Shown here piece by piece: positions 47,722 to 56,528 of a DNA stretch of 64,000 bases (the stretch's first letter is position 1; each line of letters starts with the position of its first letter). The notes under the pieces are model-generated. The model was not told the DNA's origin. It saw nothing but the letters and a program-made list of their open reading frames with translations, and searched no databases. Position numbers and translations under genes: made by a program. This DNA is from Pseudomonas chlororaphis. GTDB lineage: Bacteria > Pseudomonadota > Gammaproteobacteria > Pseudomonadales > Pseudomonadaceae. The stretch is taken from contig NZ_MSCT01000004.1 in assembly GCF_001921865.1 (NCBI RefSeq), positions 1 through 64,000 of the forward strand. The letters are read 5' to 3'.

Positions 47722-49175
47722 TGCGCCTGTCCGAACTCCAGCGGGCCGGCCGTGCGCCAAGCCTGCCGTTGAGCCTGGAACTGGCCGACGCCGCCGGCCC
47801 GGCCACCCTGCAATTGCTCAGCCTGTTGCGGGTGCTGCCGGGGCAGCGTTATGTCGGCGCGGGTGTCTGGCGCGGCCGGCCGGTACTGGCCAAGTTGCTG
47901 GTGGGCGCCAAGGCGGCGCGGCACTTCCAGCGCGAGCTGCAAGGCGTGCGCTTGTTGGAGCAGCAGGGCCTGACCACGCCGCGGTTGCTGGCCGACGGTC
48001 TCCAGGAAGGCGAGGGCGGCTGGCTGCTGTTCGAGTTTCTCGAAGGTTCCGAGAGCCTGGGCGATGCCTGGAAACAGGTGGAGTCGTTGCCGGTGCTGGC
48101 CGATGAGCAGCAGGCGGTACTCGCCGAGGCGCTGGCGGCCATCGCCCAGTTGCATGGCCAGGGCTTGTGGCAGGAAGACCTGCACCTGGACAACCTGCTG
48201 CGCCATGCGGGCCAGCTGTACCTGATCGACGGCGCCGGGATCTGCGTGGAAGAGGCGGGCAAGCCGCTGTCCCGGCAGAAGGTGCTGGAGAATCTCGGGG
48301 TGTTTTTCGCCCAGTTGCCCAAGAGCCTGGAGCCTTTCACCGAAGAGTTGCTGGTGCATTACCTGCTGAGCAACGCCGAACATGCCTTGCCGCTGGAAGC
48401 CTTGCAGAAACAGGTGGACAAGGTGCGCGGCTGGCGCCTGAAGGACTTTCTCAACAAGGTCGGTCGCGAGTGCACGCTGTTCAGCGTGCAGCGTGGGCCT
48501 TTCGCCTTGCGGGCGATCCGCCGCGAAGAAGAGGCGGCGATGCTGCCGGTGCTGGAGCAGGCCGATGCGCTGCTCGATCGGGGGCATCTGTACAAGACCG
48601 GTGGCGCCGCCAGCGTCGGCCGGGTCGAGGCGCAGGGTCGAACCCTGGTGGTCAAGCGCTACAACATCAAGGGTTTCGCCCATTGGCTCAAGCGCTTCTG
48701 GCGCCCCAGCCGGGCCTGGCATTCGTGGCAGGAAGGCAATCGCCTGGCGTTCCTCGGCATCGCCACGCCCAAGCCGCTGGCGTTGCTGGAAAAGCGTTTC
48801 CTCTGGTTGCGCAGCCGGGCTTACCTGATTACCGAATACCTGGCGGGTCCGGACATCATCGAGCGCTTCACGCCCTACATCGACAGCGGCGCGGCGCCGG
48901 AGGCGGAGCTCAAGGCCCTGGACCAGTTGTTCGCCGGGTTGATCCGCGAGCGCATCAGCCATGGCGACTTCAAGGGGCACAACCTGTTCTGGCAGGAGGA
49001 CCGCTGGGCGCTGATCGATCTGGACTCCATGTGCCAGCACCACAGCCTCGGCAGCTTTGCCCCGGCCTACGCCCGCGATCGCGCGCGCTTCATGCGCAAC
49101 TGGCCGCAGGACAGCGCGCTGTATCGGGTGATCGACCAGCGCCTGCCGAAAACCGCCGAGCCTGTCGCGGCCTGA
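47721..49175 (+). CDS. Two-domain kinase-fold LPS core protein (fourth)
   Basis: The 484-residue protein contains two kinase-like domains. The first (about 40-235) has a variant loop LWQEDLHLDNLL (about 150-160) and LIDGAG; the second (about 265-480) has HGDFKGHNLF (about 413-423) and ALIDLDSM. Both keep an Asp and Asn at the catalytic-loop positions. It probably acts on the LPS core with its three neighbours, corresponding to PA5006. Translation starts at the ATG overlapping the previous stop (TGATG). A REPIN-containing gap follows. Confidence 0.87.
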   Translation: MRLSELQRAGRAPSLPLSLELADAAGPATLQLLSLLRVLPGQRYVGAGVWRGRPVLAKLLVGAKAARHFQRELQGVRLLEQQGLTTPRLLADGLQEGEGGWLLFEFLEGSESLGDAWKQVESLPVLADEQQAVLAEALAAIAQLHGQGLWQEDLHLDNLLRHAGQLYLIDGAGICVEEAGKPLSRQKVLENLGVFFAQLPKSLEPFTEELLVHYLLSNAEHALPLEALQKQVDKVRGWRLKDFLNKVGRECTLFSVQRGPFALRAIRREEEAAMLPVLEQADALLDRGHLYKTGGAASVGRVEAQGRTLVVKRYNIKGFAHWLKRFWRPSRAWHSWQEGNRLAFLGIATPKPLALLEKRFLWLRSRAYLITEYLAGPDIIERFTPYIDSGAAPEAELKALDQLFAGLIRERISHGDFKGHNLFWQEDRWALIDLDSMCQHHSLGSFAPAYARDRARFMRNWPQDSALYRVIDQRLPKTAEPVAA

Positions 49176-49193
49176 CCCGTAAGCAGCCTGCGA

Positions 49194-49300
49194 CCTGTAG
49201 CCGCTGCCGCAGGTTGCGCTCGACTCCGCAGCAGGCGCTGCTTTTGAGACCCTCGGAAGGCCCTTCGGGCCTTATCGCAGCCTGCGGCAGCGGCTACAGG
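49194..49300. repeat. REPIN of a second family (GTAGCCGCTGCCGCAG)
   Basis: CCTGTAGCCGCTGCCGCAGG... at 49194-49218 and its inverse at 49276-49300 differ at one position over 25 bases. The core is unrelated to the GAGGAGCGAG-type REPs elsewhere in the window. Between them, AAGGCCC-TTC-GGGCCTT (49257-49273) adds a short hairpin. The element fills most of the 280-bp gap before the carbamoyltransferase gene. Confidence 0.9.
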
Positions 49301-49357
49301 TAACGAAGCGCCTGGAGGCTGGCGCTTGCCGCTAGAGGCTTGCCCCGGCTTTTACGT

Positions 49358-49363
49358 TATAAT
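49358..49363 (+). promoter_or_regulatory. -10 box of probable promoter for the carbamoyltransferase gene
   Basis: A perfect TATAAT at 49358-49363 lies in a short T-rich stretch, about 93 bases before the GTG at 49456. No good -35 is at 17-base spacing; TTGCCC at 49340 is too close. A new transcription unit starting here would fit the REPIN and hairpin just upstream. Confidence 0.45.
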
Positions 49364-49455
49364 CCCGCCCTTTCGTTGTTTCTCGCCCCTTGCGAGCACA
49401 CATTATTTTCAAGGCGCATCGCGCCCGTATGCAGACTAAACGAGGCTAGACCCCT

Positions 49456-51213
49456 GTGGCATTGACGATTCTTGGCCTGTCCGGCGCCCTTAGCCATGAT
49501 CCTTCCGCCGCGCTGTATATCGACGGCAAGCTGGTGGCGGCTGCCGAAGAAGAGCGTTTCGTACGCGATAAACATGCAAAGAACCGCATGCCCTACGAGT
49601 CGGCGAAGTTCTGTCTGGAACAGGCCGGCATCAAGCCTTCCGACGTTGACGTAGTGGCGATTCCATTCGCCCCGATCAGCTTGTTCGGCAAGGCCCGCTG
49701 GCACTACGCCAAGCGTTACTGGTACGCCCCGGACCGTGCGCTCGACGCGATCCTGATGGGCAACCGTCGCTACAAGCGCTACCGCAACAAGATCGTCTGG
49801 TGCCTGGAGCAATTGGGCTTCGATCCGAAGAAAATCAAGATCGAGCCGGTCGAGCACCACCTGGCCCACGCGTCCAGCGCCTACCACTGCTCGGGCTTCA
49901 AGGAGAAAACCGCGATCCTCGGGATCGACGGCAAGGGCGAGTACGCCACGACCTTCTTCGGCTACGGCGAAAACGGCAAGATCCACAAGATCAAGGAATT
50001 CTTCGACCCGGACTCCCTGGGCGGCCTCTACGGCGCGATCACCGAGTTCCTCGGTTTCGAAATGCTCGACGGCGAGTTCAAGGTCATGGGCATGGCGCCT
50101 TATGGCGATGCCAGCAAATACGATTTCTCGCGTCTGGCCAGCTTTGAAAACGGCGAACTGGTGATCAACACCGACTACGCCAACGTCATCGGCCTGCGTC
50201 GCTACAAAGAGAAGGGCAAGGGTTTCTACTTCTCGCCGAAACTGATCGAGTGGCTGGGTCCGAAGCGCGAAGGCGACATCGCCGACGAGCCGTACATCCA
50301 TTACGCGGCGAGCATGCAGGCGCTGTTCGAGAAGCTGGCGTTGCAGATGATCGATCACTACCTGGGCGACGTGCTCAAGGAAACCGGCAAGCTGGCCTTC
50401 GCCGGCGGCTGTGCGCTGAACGTCAAGCTGAACCAGAAGATCATCGCCCGCGACGACATCAAGGAACTGTTCGTGCAACCGGCGTCCGGCGATGCCGGCA
50501 CCGCGGTCGGCGCGGCGGCCTATGTGTCCCACGCCCGTGGCGTGCCGGTGGAGAAGATGGAACACGTCTACCTCGGCCCGTCCTACAGCAACGAAGACGT
50601 GATCGCTGCGTGCGCCCGTCACGAGAGCAAGCCGACCTGGCGCAAGCTCGACAACATGCCGGAGCAGATCGCCAAGATCATGGTCGACGGCAACCCGGTG
50701 GCCTGGTTCCAGGGCCGCATGGAGTTCGGTCCGCGCGCCCTGGGCGGTCGTTCGATCATCGGTTGCCCGAGCGTGGCCGGCGTGGCCGACCGTATCAACC
50801 ACCAGATCAAGTTCCGCGAGCGCTGGAGGCCTTTCTGCCCGTCGATGCTCGACACCGTCGCGCCGCAGATGATCAAGATCGATCATCCGGCGCCGTTCAT
50901 GACCTTCACTTTCGAAGTCGCCGAAGAGTGGAAGACCCGCGTGCCGGAAGTGGTCCACGAAGACGGCACCTCCCGGGCCCAGGTGCTCAAGCGCGAATAC
51001 AACCCGCGCTACTACGACATGATGAAGGCCCTGGAAAATCTGACCGGCAACGGCGTGTCGCTGAACACCTCGCTCAACCGTCGTGGCGAGCCGATGATCT
51101 GCTCGCCGACCGACGCCCTGAACATGTTCTTCGGCTCCGATCTGCAGTACCTGATCATGGAAGACATCCTGGTGGTCAAAGAGGGCGCAAACGCTTATGA
51201 CACGCTCGGCTGA
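49456..51213 (+). CDS. wapO: NodU/TobZ-family carbamoyltransferase, LPS core (WapO type)
   Basis: The 585-residue protein has the two-part carbamoyltransferase layout: an N-terminal ASKHA/Kae1-like domain with the metal-binding HHLAHASSAY (about 133-142) and a C-terminal domain with WFQGRMEFGPRALGGRSII (about 416-434). It would transfer carbamoyl phosphate to a sugar; in P. aeruginosa LPS heptose II carries a carbamoyl group and the equivalent gene is PA5005. A GTG start with GAGG 10 bases upstream fits the conserved ALTILGLSGALSHDPSAAL. The end overlaps the next gene by 17 bases. Confidence 0.92.
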   Translation: MALTILGLSGALSHDPSAALYIDGKLVAAAEEERFVRDKHAKNRMPYESAKFCLEQAGIKPSDVDVVAIPFAPISLFGKARWHYAKRYWYAPDRALDAILMGNRRYKRYRNKIVWCLEQLGFDPKKIKIEPVEHHLAHASSAYHCSGFKEKTAILGIDGKGEYATTFFGYGENGKIHKIKEFFDPDSLGGLYGAITEFLGFEMLDGEFKVMGMAPYGDASKYDFSRLASFENGELVINTDYANVIGLRRYKEKGKGFYFSPKLIEWLGPKREGDIADEPYIHYAASMQALFEKLALQMIDHYLGDVLKETGKLAFAGGCALNVKLNQKIIARDDIKELFVQPASGDAGTAVGAAAYVSHARGVPVEKMEHVYLGPSYSNEDVIAACARHESKPTWRKLDNMPEQIAKIMVDGNPVAWFQGRMEFGPRALGGRSIIGCPSVAGVADRINHQIKFRERWRPFCPSMLDTVAPQMIKIDHPAPFMTFTFEVAEEWKTRVPEVVHEDGTSRAQVLKREYNPRYYDMMKALENLTGNGVSLNTSLNRRGEPMICSPTDALNMFFGSDLQYLIMEDILVVKEGANAYDTLG

Positions 51214-52327
51214 ACGCCATGTGCTGCAGTTCTGCCACGGCTATGACGGGCCGTTCCTGGACTGCGCGCGGCAGTACGCCAGCCTGTTCGCGGGCACCGG
51301 TTATCGGGTGACCACGGTCTTTTTGACCGGGGCCGCCGATAGCGAGGTGGCCGCGGCCTGCGCCTCCGACGAAGTGTTGTTCATGGAGTACAGCTCCAAG
51401 GCCATTCGTGGCCTGAAGCTGGGGGCGATCCGCGACCTGCGCAAGATCGTCGCCTCGCGCAATTTCAGTTTCTGCATCGCTCACCGGTTCAAGCCGATCT
51501 ACATCGCGTTGCTGGGCACCGGGTTGCCGGTGATCGGCGTACACCACGCGTTTGGCGATTACCGCCGCGGCAGCCGTCGGCTGTTCGCCAATCTGTTTCG
51601 CAAGCGCCTGAGCCTGCTCGGGGTGTCCGATGCGGTACGCGACGACATGCGCGCCTGCCTGCCGCAGTGGCCGGCGGCGCGGATTCAGACGCTGTACAAC
51701 CGGATCGATGTCGAAGCCTTGCAGGCGACCCAGTTGCCAAGGGCCGAAGCTCGCCAGGAACTGGGGCTTTCGTCTTCTGCCTGGATCGTCGGCAATGTCG
51801 GGCGCCTGCACCCGGACAAGGACCAGGCCACCTTGCTGCGCGGCTTTGCCGCGGCGTTGCCGGGGCTGCCCCGGGAAAGCCAGCTGGCGATTCTGGGCAG
51901 CGGGCGGCTGGAGCAGAACCTCAAGGACCTTTCACGCGAGCTGGGCATTGCCGACCGCGTACTGTTCCTTGGCCAGGTGGCTGAAGCCCGGCGTTATTTC
52001 CGCGCCTTCGACGCGTTTGCCTTGAGCTCCGACCATGAGCCGTTCGGCATGGTGCTGCTGGAGGCCATGGCCGCCGGCGTGCCGCTGTTGGCGACGGCCT
52101 GCGGCGGGGCGAAGGAAGTGGTCGAGGGCGTTGGCATCCTGTTTCCGCTGGGCGATGCCGAGCATATGGCCCAGGGCCTGCAACACCTGGCCGGGATGGA
52201 CGAGAACCAGCGCCTGTTGTGCGCTGAGCTGATGTTCGAGCGCTTGCGCGAGCGTTTCTCCGACCGCGCCGTCCGCGATGCTTTCTGGCGTCTGCCGCAA
52301 GTCACCGACCTGACTGCGAGGTCTTGA
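51197..52327 (+). CDS. wapH: GT4 glycosyltransferase, outer core (WapH position)
   Basis: The 376-residue protein is a GT-B family 4 transferase with IVGNVGRLHPDKDQATLLRG and the C-terminal donor motif SSDHEPFGMVLLEAMAAGVP. By position between the carbamoyltransferase and mig-14 genes it corresponds to P. aeruginosa WapH, which adds an outer-core glucose. The family is clear; the sugar is inferred from synteny. It overlaps wapO by 17 bases and the next gene by one. Confidence 0.85.
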   Translation: MTRSAERHVLQFCHGYDGPFLDCARQYASLFAGTGYRVTTVFLTGAADSEVAAACASDEVLFMEYSSKAIRGLKLGAIRDLRKIVASRNFSFCIAHRFKPIYIALLGTGLPVIGVHHAFGDYRRGSRRLFANLFRKRLSLLGVSDAVRDDMRACLPQWPAARIQTLYNRIDVEALQATQLPRAEARQELGLSSSAWIVGNVGRLHPDKDQATLLRGFAAALPGLPRESQLAILGSGRLEQNLKDLSRELGIADRVLFLGQVAEARRYFRAFDAFALSSDHEPFGMVLLEAMAAGVPLLATACGGAKEVVEGVGILFPLGDAEHMAQGLQHLAGMDENQRLLCAELMFERLRERFSDRAVRDAFWRLPQVTDLTARS

Positions 52328-53223
52328 TGCTCAATCGATTCCAAGGCTGGCGCGAGCGTGGCTGGTCGGTTGTCGACGCCTCGACTTATGCTTCCGCCTG
52401 GCAGCGTTTTGGCGGCAGCGTCGCCACCCATCCGCTGGTGGTGGAGCGGCTGGCGAACCTGGCGGGCATTCCGGTGCGCTACCTGGCCTGGGAGCAGGCC
52501 GGCGAGCTGCAAGCGGCGATTCCCACCTGGGGGCGCGACCTGGCGCTGTCCAAGGACGTGCTCAAGCGCCGCGGCCAGAAAGGCCTGTTCGACCTGGGCA
52601 ACGCCGAGCTGATCCTGCCGGCCGCGCCTGCTGCCGAGGCTCCTCTGCGCCATCGCGGGCGTTACCTGTCGGCGCTGAACGAGGGGCGTTTCAGTACCCT
52701 CAAGCCCCAGGTCGAACAGCTCGCCATGGCCCGTACGCCGGAAGAGTTGTCGAAGAAATTTCGCTACAACCAGCGCCGCGAGCTGCGCCTGCTGGAAGAG
52801 GCGGGCGGCGTGGTACGCCCGGTCGGCGAGTTCTCCAGCCAGGAACTGGCGACTATCTACTGCGACCTGTTCCAGCGCCGTTGGGGCTTTGCCGCTACCG
52901 GTGCCGAGCGCATGGCCGAAGTCGTCGAGCTGCTGCGTGAGTTGCTGATCGGTTCGGTGATTTTCCTCAACGATGCGCCCATCGCCATTCAACTGGTGTA
53001 CCGGGTTGAAGCGCCGGAGTGGATCAGTATCGAATACATCAACGGTGGCGTCGACCCCGAAACCCGTGAGTTCAGCCCCGGCAGCGTCTTGAGTTTCCTC
53101 AATACGCAAAGCGCCTGGGAGCAGGCGCGGGCGGTCGACAAGCCGCTGCGTTTCTCCTTCGGTCGCGCTGATCGTGAGTACAAAGATCGCTGGTGTAACC
53201 CGGTTCCGGTGTTCCGGGTATGA
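52327..53223 (+). CDS. Mig-14 family protein
   Basis: This 298-residue protein has the GNAT-like fold of the Mig-14 family: RYNQRRELRLLEEAGG, WGFAATGAERMAE and PIAIQLVYRVEAPEWISIEY. Mig-14 in Salmonella promotes resistance to antimicrobial peptides; the Pseudomonas homologue PA5003 is likewise in the LPS locus, suggesting an envelope role. The enzyme activity is unknown. I chose the ATG at 52327 (TGATG with the wapH stop); the TTG just before it lacks a better ribosome site. The stop overlaps dnpA (ATGA). Confidence 0.88.
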   Translation: MLNRFQGWRERGWSVVDASTYASAWQRFGGSVATHPLVVERLANLAGIPVRYLAWEQAGELQAAIPTWGRDLALSKDVLKRRGQKGLFDLGNAELILPAAPAAEAPLRHRGRYLSALNEGRFSTLKPQVEQLAMARTPEELSKKFRYNQRRELRLLEEAGGVVRPVGEFSSQELATIYCDLFQRRWGFAATGAERMAEVVELLRELLIGSVIFLNDAPIAIQLVYRVEAPEWISIEYINGGVDPETREFSPGSVLSFLNTQSAWEQARAVDKPLRFSFGRADREYKDRWCNPVPVFRV

Positions 53224-54623
53224 GCCAGCCGAGCCGCAAGCAACAGTTGCTCAAACGCCATCGCCGGCAGAAGCGCCTCGGCCTGCTGATCGGTCTGTTG
53301 GCGCTGGCCGCCGTCGGTGTCTTGGTGGCCTGGTGGCTGCCGCTGTTGCTGGCGGTACTGGCCTGGGTGATCCATGAGGCCTGGTTTGCCGATCACCTGT
53401 TCTACTCGCCACGGGACGATTACCAGTACAGCTTCCCGTTCGGCACCGAGCAGCCCAAGGTCCACCTGGACAAGGAGCGCCTGGTGCTGGATCAGGCGAT
53501 CGACCTCGCGGGGGACGAAACCCTGATCCTGGCGGTACAGGTCAAAAGCAGCTGGCTGGGCCGTTTTTTCGACCCCTCGGTTTCCTTGGCGGGGGAAGAC
53601 CGGCAGACCTTCGAGCGCGGCGTGAACGGCCTGCGCTATCTCAATCTCAGTGGCTTGTCGCGGCCTCTGGCCGGTGGCGAACTGCAATTGCGCGGGCGTT
53701 TCTGCCGGGTGCACGGCGAGCCGCTGTTGTCGGTGTTCCGCGAGCCGGACTATCGCCGCCAGCGGGTGATGGTCATCGCGCCCCACGCCGACGACGCCGA
53801 GCTGGCTGCTTTCGGTCTCTATAGCCAGGCCGCCGAAGCCTGGATCGTTACGCTGACCGCGGGCGAGATCGAGGCCGAGCATTACCGGCAGATGGGCATG
53901 AACGCTGCGGAGGCGGCGCGGATCAAAGGCCGGCTGCGGGCCTGGGACAGCGTCGCGGTGCCGCGCTGGGCCGGGGTCGCGCAAGAGCGCTGCGTGCAGC
54001 TGGGGTATTTCTGCCTGCAACTGCCGGCCATGCAGGCGGCGCCGAGCCGGGCCATCGAGTCCCGCGAGGCCGAACTGTCGGATATCCGCCTGTTCCGCCA
54101 GTTCAACCCTTTCCCCTTGCCGGCGGATGCCGATGGCGCGCCGACCTGGAACAACCTTCTGGCCGACCTGCGGGCGCTGCTGCTCAAGGCGCGCCCTGAG
54201 GTGATCGTGCTGCCACACCCGACCCTCGATCCGCACCCGGACCATATCTGCGCCAACCAGGCGGTCCTGGAGGCGTTGCAGGGGCTGGAATGGCAGCCGA
54301 CCACCTTGCTCGGCTATGCCAACCATCTGCACGACAACGACCGCTGGCCGATGGGCGATTCGGGAGCGGGCATCGCCCTGCCGCCGGTGTTCGACCCGGC
54401 ACAGGCGCTCAGGCCCTGCAGCTTGCCGCTGTCGCTCGAGCAGCAGCGAGACAAGGCAATGGCCCTGGGCATGATGCACGACCTGCAACCGCGCGCGCCG
54501 TTCAAGCGCCGCCTGCGTCGGGCGTTGCAGCGGGTGCTGGCCGGTCGCGTCGGTTCGCCTTATGGCGAGAACGAATTTTTCCGCAAGGCGGTACGTCGGC
54601 ATGAGCTGTTCTGGCGTTTGTAA
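53220..54623 (+). CDS. dnpA: PIG-L family de-N-acetylase DnpA
   Basis: The 467-residue protein has a basic start, two closely spaced membrane helices (about 20-52), then a C-terminal LmbE/PIG-L domain. The zinc/catalytic motif appears as APHADDAE (about 186-193) instead of the common AHPDDE, and a later HPTLDPHPDH supplies metal ligands. It probably removes an acetyl group from a core N-acetyl-sugar. In P. aeruginosa DnpA affects antibiotic persistence. Coupled to mig-14 (ATGA). Confidence 0.88.
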   Translation: MSQPSRKQQLLKRHRRQKRLGLLIGLLALAAVGVLVAWWLPLLLAVLAWVIHEAWFADHLFYSPRDDYQYSFPFGTEQPKVHLDKERLVLDQAIDLAGDETLILAVQVKSSWLGRFFDPSVSLAGEDRQTFERGVNGLRYLNLSGLSRPLAGGELQLRGRFCRVHGEPLLSVFREPDYRRQRVMVIAPHADDAELAAFGLYSQAAEAWIVTLTAGEIEAEHYRQMGMNAAEAARIKGRLRAWDSVAVPRWAGVAQERCVQLGYFCLQLPAMQAAPSRAIESREAELSDIRLFRQFNPFPLPADADGAPTWNNLLADLRALLLKARPEVIVLPHPTLDPHPDHICANQAVLEALQGLEWQPTTLLGYANHLHDNDRWPMGDSGAGIALPPVFDPAQALRPCSLPLSLEQQRDKAMALGMMHDLQPRAPFKRRLRRALQRVLAGRVGSPYGENEFFRKAVRRHELFWRL

Positions 54624-54707
54624 ATTGATATTGCATGACACCCTTTTGCCGCTCGGCCAGGGTAGTTTCGATCTTTTGTCGGGTTGCTCACGGCTGCAAG
54701 GAAGATG

Positions 54708-55664
54708 ATGAAGGTTCTATTTCTGGTGCAGAAAGAACAGCGGGCCATTCTGGACCGCCTGTACGAAGGCGTTGCCGCCCATTGCGAATGCGACCTGCGG
54801 TGGTTGAGCAGCGACGAACAACGCAACCTGCGCGGCTATTTTCGCCGCGAGGTGGATGTGACGCGCTACGACCGCATCGTGTTCTTCCTGCGCTTCAAGC
54901 AGGAAATCCGCCAGGCGAGCTTCATCCGCAGCATTCCCAATCTGGTGATCCTTGAGCACGACGCCTACCAGAACTACATCCCCTGCAAGTACACCGGCAA
55001 GTTCAGCGCGCATTACCGCCGCCTGCCGTGGGCGCGGGTGATCAGTTCGGGGTTCATGGTCAGCGAGCGCCTGCGCGAGGAAGGCTTCGACGCGATCTTC
55101 GTGCCCAAGGGCTACGACCAGACCCTGCTCCAGGACCAGGGCCGCGAGCGGGATATCGAGCTGGCGTTCGTCGGCAGTACCAACAGCGTGGCGTACAGCG
55201 GGCGCAAGGCGCTACTCGACGAGCTGGGCCAGGTCGAGCCGCTGGTGGTGACCCGCACCAAGTCGGGCGAAGAGTATTGCGCGACCCTCAACCGCATCCG
55301 TTTCTTCGTCAGTGCCGACGTCGGCATGGGCGAATACATGATCAAGAATTTCGAGGCCATGGCCTGTGGTTGCGTCTTGCTGGCATTCGACCAGGGCGAG
55401 GCGGAAAACCGCGCGCTGGGCTTGCAGGATATGCACAACGTGGTCTTTTATCAGAACATCCCGCAACTGCAGGAGAAACTCGCCATGCTGCGCGCCGATC
55501 CGGCATTGGCGCAGGGCATCGCACAGCAGGGGCGCGATCTGGCGGTTTCCCAGTTCAGCTTCGCCCGTATCGGGCAGCGCATTGTCGACGAGATGCGGCC
55601 CGCATTGCGGTCACGTGCGCCCTTGAGCTTTATCGAGCGCGTTCGCTCAAAGCTTGGTGTTTGA
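54708..55664 (+). CDS. ssg: Surface-glycan glycosyltransferase, Ssg type
   Basis: The 318-residue protein starts MKVLFLVQKEQRAILDRLYEG and has a CgeB/GT-B-like C-terminal half (AFVGSTNSVAYSGRK, NFEAMACGCVLLAFDQGEAENRA). By sequence and position it matches P. aeruginosa PA5001 (Ssg), needed for normal LPS/exopolysaccharide and surface properties. Two ATGs at 54705 and 54708 are possible; 54708 gives better spacing to AGGA (54699-54702). A gap of 84 bases separates it from dnpA. Confidence 0.83.
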   Translation: MKVLFLVQKEQRAILDRLYEGVAAHCECDLRWLSSDEQRNLRGYFRREVDVTRYDRIVFFLRFKQEIRQASFIRSIPNLVILEHDAYQNYIPCKYTGKFSAHYRRLPWARVISSGFMVSERLREEGFDAIFVPKGYDQTLLQDQGRERDIELAFVGSTNSVAYSGRKALLDELGQVEPLVVTRTKSGEEYCATLNRIRFFVSADVGMGEYMIKNFEAMACGCVLLAFDQGEAENRALGLQDMHNVVFYQNIPQLQEKLAMLRADPALAQGIAQQGRDLAVSQFSFARIGQRIVDEMRPALRSRAPLSFIERVRSKLGV

Positions 55665-55718
55665 CAGCTATCCCTAACCCATTGATAGTGATGGCACTTT
55701 GTTGCAGGTGATAATCAA

Positions 55719-56483
55719 GTGCAGTTTAGCCAAGAGAGTGACATCACCCTGGTGGTCACCAGTTGCGGCCGTCTGGATCTGCTCAAGCTCACGCTTGAGA
55801 GTTTCGATCGCTTCAACAGCGCTCCAATTCGCGAAGTCTTCATCACTGAAGATGCTGGCGACGAGCGGGTGCGCGCGGCTGTGCCCGTCCATTGGAAGGA
55901 CCACTGTACGTTCTTCGTCAATCGCCCGAAGCTCGGGCAGTTGGCGTCTATCGATCTTGCCTACGGGCACGTCAAGACCCCCTATATCTTTCACTGCGAA
56001 GACGACTGGGAGTTCTACCGCCCGGGTTTTGTCGAAGACTCGAAAGCGATTCTCGAGCAGCGTCCGGACATCCTGCAGGTCTGGTTGCGCAGTTATGCCC
56101 ATGACTTGCGCGTCCACAGTCCGTACATCCATCTGGGGGCGCGCGAGCTGATCGGCGGTGTGCCGTGCTACCCGCTGATCTCCGACAAGCCCGAATGGCA
56201 AAGCTTTTCCCTGAACCCGGGGCTGCGGCGTATGGAGCAATATCGTTTGTGCGCGCCCTATGCCGGGCACGGCGGCGAGAAAGCGCTGTCCAAACGCTAT
56301 GCTGAACTGAACCTGATGGCCGTCAGCCTCGAAGGCGACGCGGTGCTGCATACCGGCTTCGGCCTGCATGTGGAAACATCCGTGGAGCGTCAGCGCAAGG
56401 CCCGACGCAGTCGTCGAGAGCAAATCAAGCTGGTTTTAGTCCTGCTGCTGGGAGTCGGTATTGGCTGGTTTATCAATTGGTAG
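55719..56483 (+). CDS. GT2-like glycosyltransferase with C-terminal membrane anchor
   Basis: The 254-residue protein has a GT-A fold: ITLVVTSCGRLDLLKLTLES, ITEDAGDERV, and HCEDDWEFY as the metal-binding acidic site. The last about 20 residues (IKLVLVLLLGVGIGWFINW) form a membrane helix after a basic stretch, so it is probably attached to the inner membrane. It would extend the LPS core or O-chain; the sugar is unknown. It uses a GTG at 55719 with AGGTG upstream. I do not recall it from the P. aeruginosa locus. Confidence 0.82.
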   Translation: MQFSQESDITLVVTSCGRLDLLKLTLESFDRFNSAPIREVFITEDAGDERVRAAVPVHWKDHCTFFVNRPKLGQLASIDLAYGHVKTPYIFHCEDDWEFYRPGFVEDSKAILEQRPDILQVWLRSYAHDLRVHSPYIHLGARELIGGVPCYPLISDKPEWQSFSLNPGLRRMEQYRLCAPYAGHGGEKALSKRYAELNLMAVSLEGDAVLHTGFGLHVETSVERQRKARRSRREQIKLVLVLLLGVGIGWFINW

Positions 56484-56528
56484 TACCGGTTTCACTGTCA
56501 TGAATACGGCGAAAGGGCTGTGTGCCCA

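Noticed and set aside
49340..49363. Full sigma70 promoter TTGCCC/TATAAT before the carbamoyltransferase gene
   Set aside because: The spacing is only 12 bases, so I kept the -10 box alone with low confidence.
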